Shown: positions 63,071 through 64,000 of the stretch, one piece after another
How the letters are laid out: the number at the start of each line of letters is the position of its first letter
How positions within the stretch are numbered: position 1 is the stretch's first letter
Assembly (NCBI RefSeq): GCF_002211365.1
Contig: NZ_LOKZ01000023.1
Location: 1-64,000, forward strand
Origin: Rhizobium sp. R711
GTDB lineage: Bacteria > Pseudomonadota > Alphaproteobacteria > Rhizobiales > Rhizobiaceae
Direction: 5' to 3'
Length of the DNA: 64,000 bases
Notes under the pieces: model-generated
Told to the model about the DNA's origin: nothing
Database searches by the model: none
The model's input: only the letters and a program-made list of their open reading frames with translations
Program-made: the position numbers and the translations under genes

Positions 63071-63505
63071 ATGGATTCGATGCTGACCATAAGCGATGTG
63101 TCGCGACGCGCCGGCGTCGCCTCGTCAGCCTTGCGTTTCTACGAGGAGCGCGGGCTGATCGCGTCCGAACGGGCCGGGTCGGGGCACAGGCGCTTTCACC
63201 GGTCCGTGTTGCGCCGGATCGCATTCATTGTCTTTGCGCAGCGCATTGGTTTGACGCTTGAGGAGATCGGCGCCGAACTCGGCAAGCTGCCGGTTGATCG
63301 CCTGCCATCACGTCGGGATTGGTCGAGGTTGTCAGGTGCGTGGGCAAAGCGCATAGACGAGCGCATCGCCGAGTTGCAGCGACTGCGCTCCGGGCTTACC
63401 GAGTGCATCGGTTGCGGTTGCTTGTCGATCGACCGGTGTAGTCTGGCAAATCCTGCTGATGTGGCAGGGCGCAGAGGGCCCGGACCGAGATATTGGCTTG
63501 GGTGA
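63071..63505 (+). CDS. soxR: Redox-sensitive MerR-family activator SoxR
   Basis: A 144-residue SoxR. The MerR winged helix (LTISDVSRRAGVASSALRFY, then EERGLIASERAGSGHRRF) is followed by a coiled dimerisation helix (WAKRIDERIAELQRLRSGLT). The [2Fe-2S] site C-I-G-C-G-C-L-S-I-D-R-C (four Cys in C-x2-C-x-C-x5-C spacing) is complete. Oxidation of the cluster activates transcription from the adjacent SoxR-box promoter. Confidence 0.95.
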   Translation: MDSMLTISDVSRRAGVASSALRFYEERGLIASERAGSGHRRFHRSVLRRIAFIVFAQRIGLTLEEIGAELGKLPVDRLPSRRDWSRLSGAWAKRIDERIAELQRLRSGLTECIGCGCLSIDRCSLANPADVAGRRGPGPRYWLG

Positions 63506-63570
63506 ATGGGGCATCGACGACACGGGTGCCACTCGCATGACTGAGCAACTACCAACGGGTATCACGAATG

Positions 63571-63597
63571 CAGGCAGGCCTGGAGGTTGCCTGCCTG
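63571..63597 (+). terminator. Stem-loop downstream of soxR
   Basis: CAGGCAGGC, a 9-bp loop, then GCCTGCCTG form a perfect 9-bp hairpin 66 bp after the soxR stop. No T-run follows, so it is a weak or Rho-assisted terminator at most. The rest of 63506-63813 shows no gene I can support. Confidence 0.4.
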
Positions 63598-63813
63598 GCG
63601 AATGTTGTTCTGTCAGGGGCAGGTGGCAAAAGCGGGACGCTTATGGCCCGTCTACTGAACCATTATAGCGCAAAGAGATGAGAAGGACGACCAAACGGAG
63701 CCAATTGCAAACCCCAACGCGAATCATGGGCGGCGTTCTTGGTAGGAGTGTTCTAAATGACTTTATGCAGCTGGCGGCTTACGATTTATGAAACCTGCGG
63801 GTAGATGCATGGA

Positions 63814-64000
63814 TCATTCGCTCCCACCGGTCCTGCTAACGGTGATTAGACTCCGCCAACTATGTTCCGATTCCAGATCCCGGGGGCGATACGCGGCTGT
63901 ATTTGGTTCAAACAGTTCAATCAAATTCCGCGACGGATCTTCCAGCAATATCTGCTTCTGACCGACGCCCTGGATGGCTTCGTTGCGGAAGCGGCAGCCC
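63814..64000 (-). CDS. VOC-family (glyoxalase-like) protein, C-terminal part only
   Basis: The minus-strand frame enters from beyond the window and ends at a TGA at 63814-63816. The 61 residues seen read FRNEAIQGVGQKQILLEDPS, then RNLIELFEPNTAAYRPRD. This is the closing strand and metal-ligating Glu of vicinal-oxygen-chelate proteins (D-P-x-x-N-x-x-E-L-F-E). The N-terminal part lies outside the window. Confidence 0.7.
   Translation of the reverse strand, partial: GCRFRNEAIQGVGQKQILLEDPSRNLIELFEPNTAAYRPRDLESEHSWRSLITVSRTGGSE

Overview
The window looks like an accessory replicon or island from an alphaproteobacterium of the Rhizobiales (Rhizobium, Agrobacterium or Ensifer type). The base composition is GC-rich, and many ABC-transporter catabolic operons sit among broken insertion sequences, recombinases and toxin-antitoxin loci. 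A periplasmic nitrate reductase operon of the rhizobial type (napEFDABC) is present. No rRNA, convincing tRNA, CRISPR array or replication origin was seen.

Region 1 (1-27 kb) is a recombination-rich zone. It holds a serine recombinase, two decayed copies of one tyrosine integrase about 21 kb apart (near 1.2-1.9 kb and 22.3-23.1 kb), and remnants of IS630, IS30 and another transposase. It also holds several type II toxin-antitoxin modules (VapBC twice, Phd/PIN, a HigBA-like pair with a frameshifted toxin), a GSU2403-type nucleotidyltransferase and a DUF4143 ATPase. Broken metabolic or defence genes include two aldehyde dehydrogenases, a CaiB-type CoA-transferase tail, dnaE2 and AbiEii. Intact islands within it are an amino-acid-type ABC transporter with an MmgE/PrpD protein and a flavin monooxygenase (4.5-10.4 kb), an AraC regulator divergent from an SDR, a serA gene and a DUF305 membrane protein.

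Region 2 (27-33.4 kb) has an MFS transporter and napEFDABC, which should give a complete periplasmic nitrate reductase with quinol electron supply through NapC.

Region 3 (33.7-43.7 kb) is the most unusual. A protein of about 1,415 residues is built almost wholly from octapeptides, which are arranged in nine tandem 136-residue (408-bp) super-repeats. A TPR/GT41 (O-GlcNAc-transferase-like) enzyme is divergent to it, followed by a glycosyltransferase-like protein with an inserted putative carbohydrate-binding domain and by UDP-galactopyranose mutase. I infer a locus that makes and glycosylates a Ser/Thr-rich repeat protein.

Region 4 (44.0-52.6 kb) is one tightly packed operon. It encodes a stand-alone Rieske protein, a Rieske-less non-haem iron oxygenase subunit, a GST-like protein, an 8-oxoguanine/guanine-deaminase-like amidohydrolase and a BMP-type nucleoside/purine ABC transporter. 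The split oxygenase plus GST resembles the NdmC/NdmD/NdmE N7-demethylase of caffeine degraders, so a modified-purine (perhaps 7-methylpurine) salvage or catabolic pathway is proposed.

Region 5 (52.9-61 kb) has a peptide-type ABC transporter operon divergent from a GntR regulator, a DapA-family lyase and an enolase-superfamily dehydratase. A near-palindromic GntR-type operator lies between them. Region 6 (61.2-64 kb) is a SoxR switch: soxR is divergent from an SDR gene coupled to a QueA-like paralogue, with a perfect 16-bp SoxR-box-like palindrome between them. A VOC-family gene runs off the right edge.
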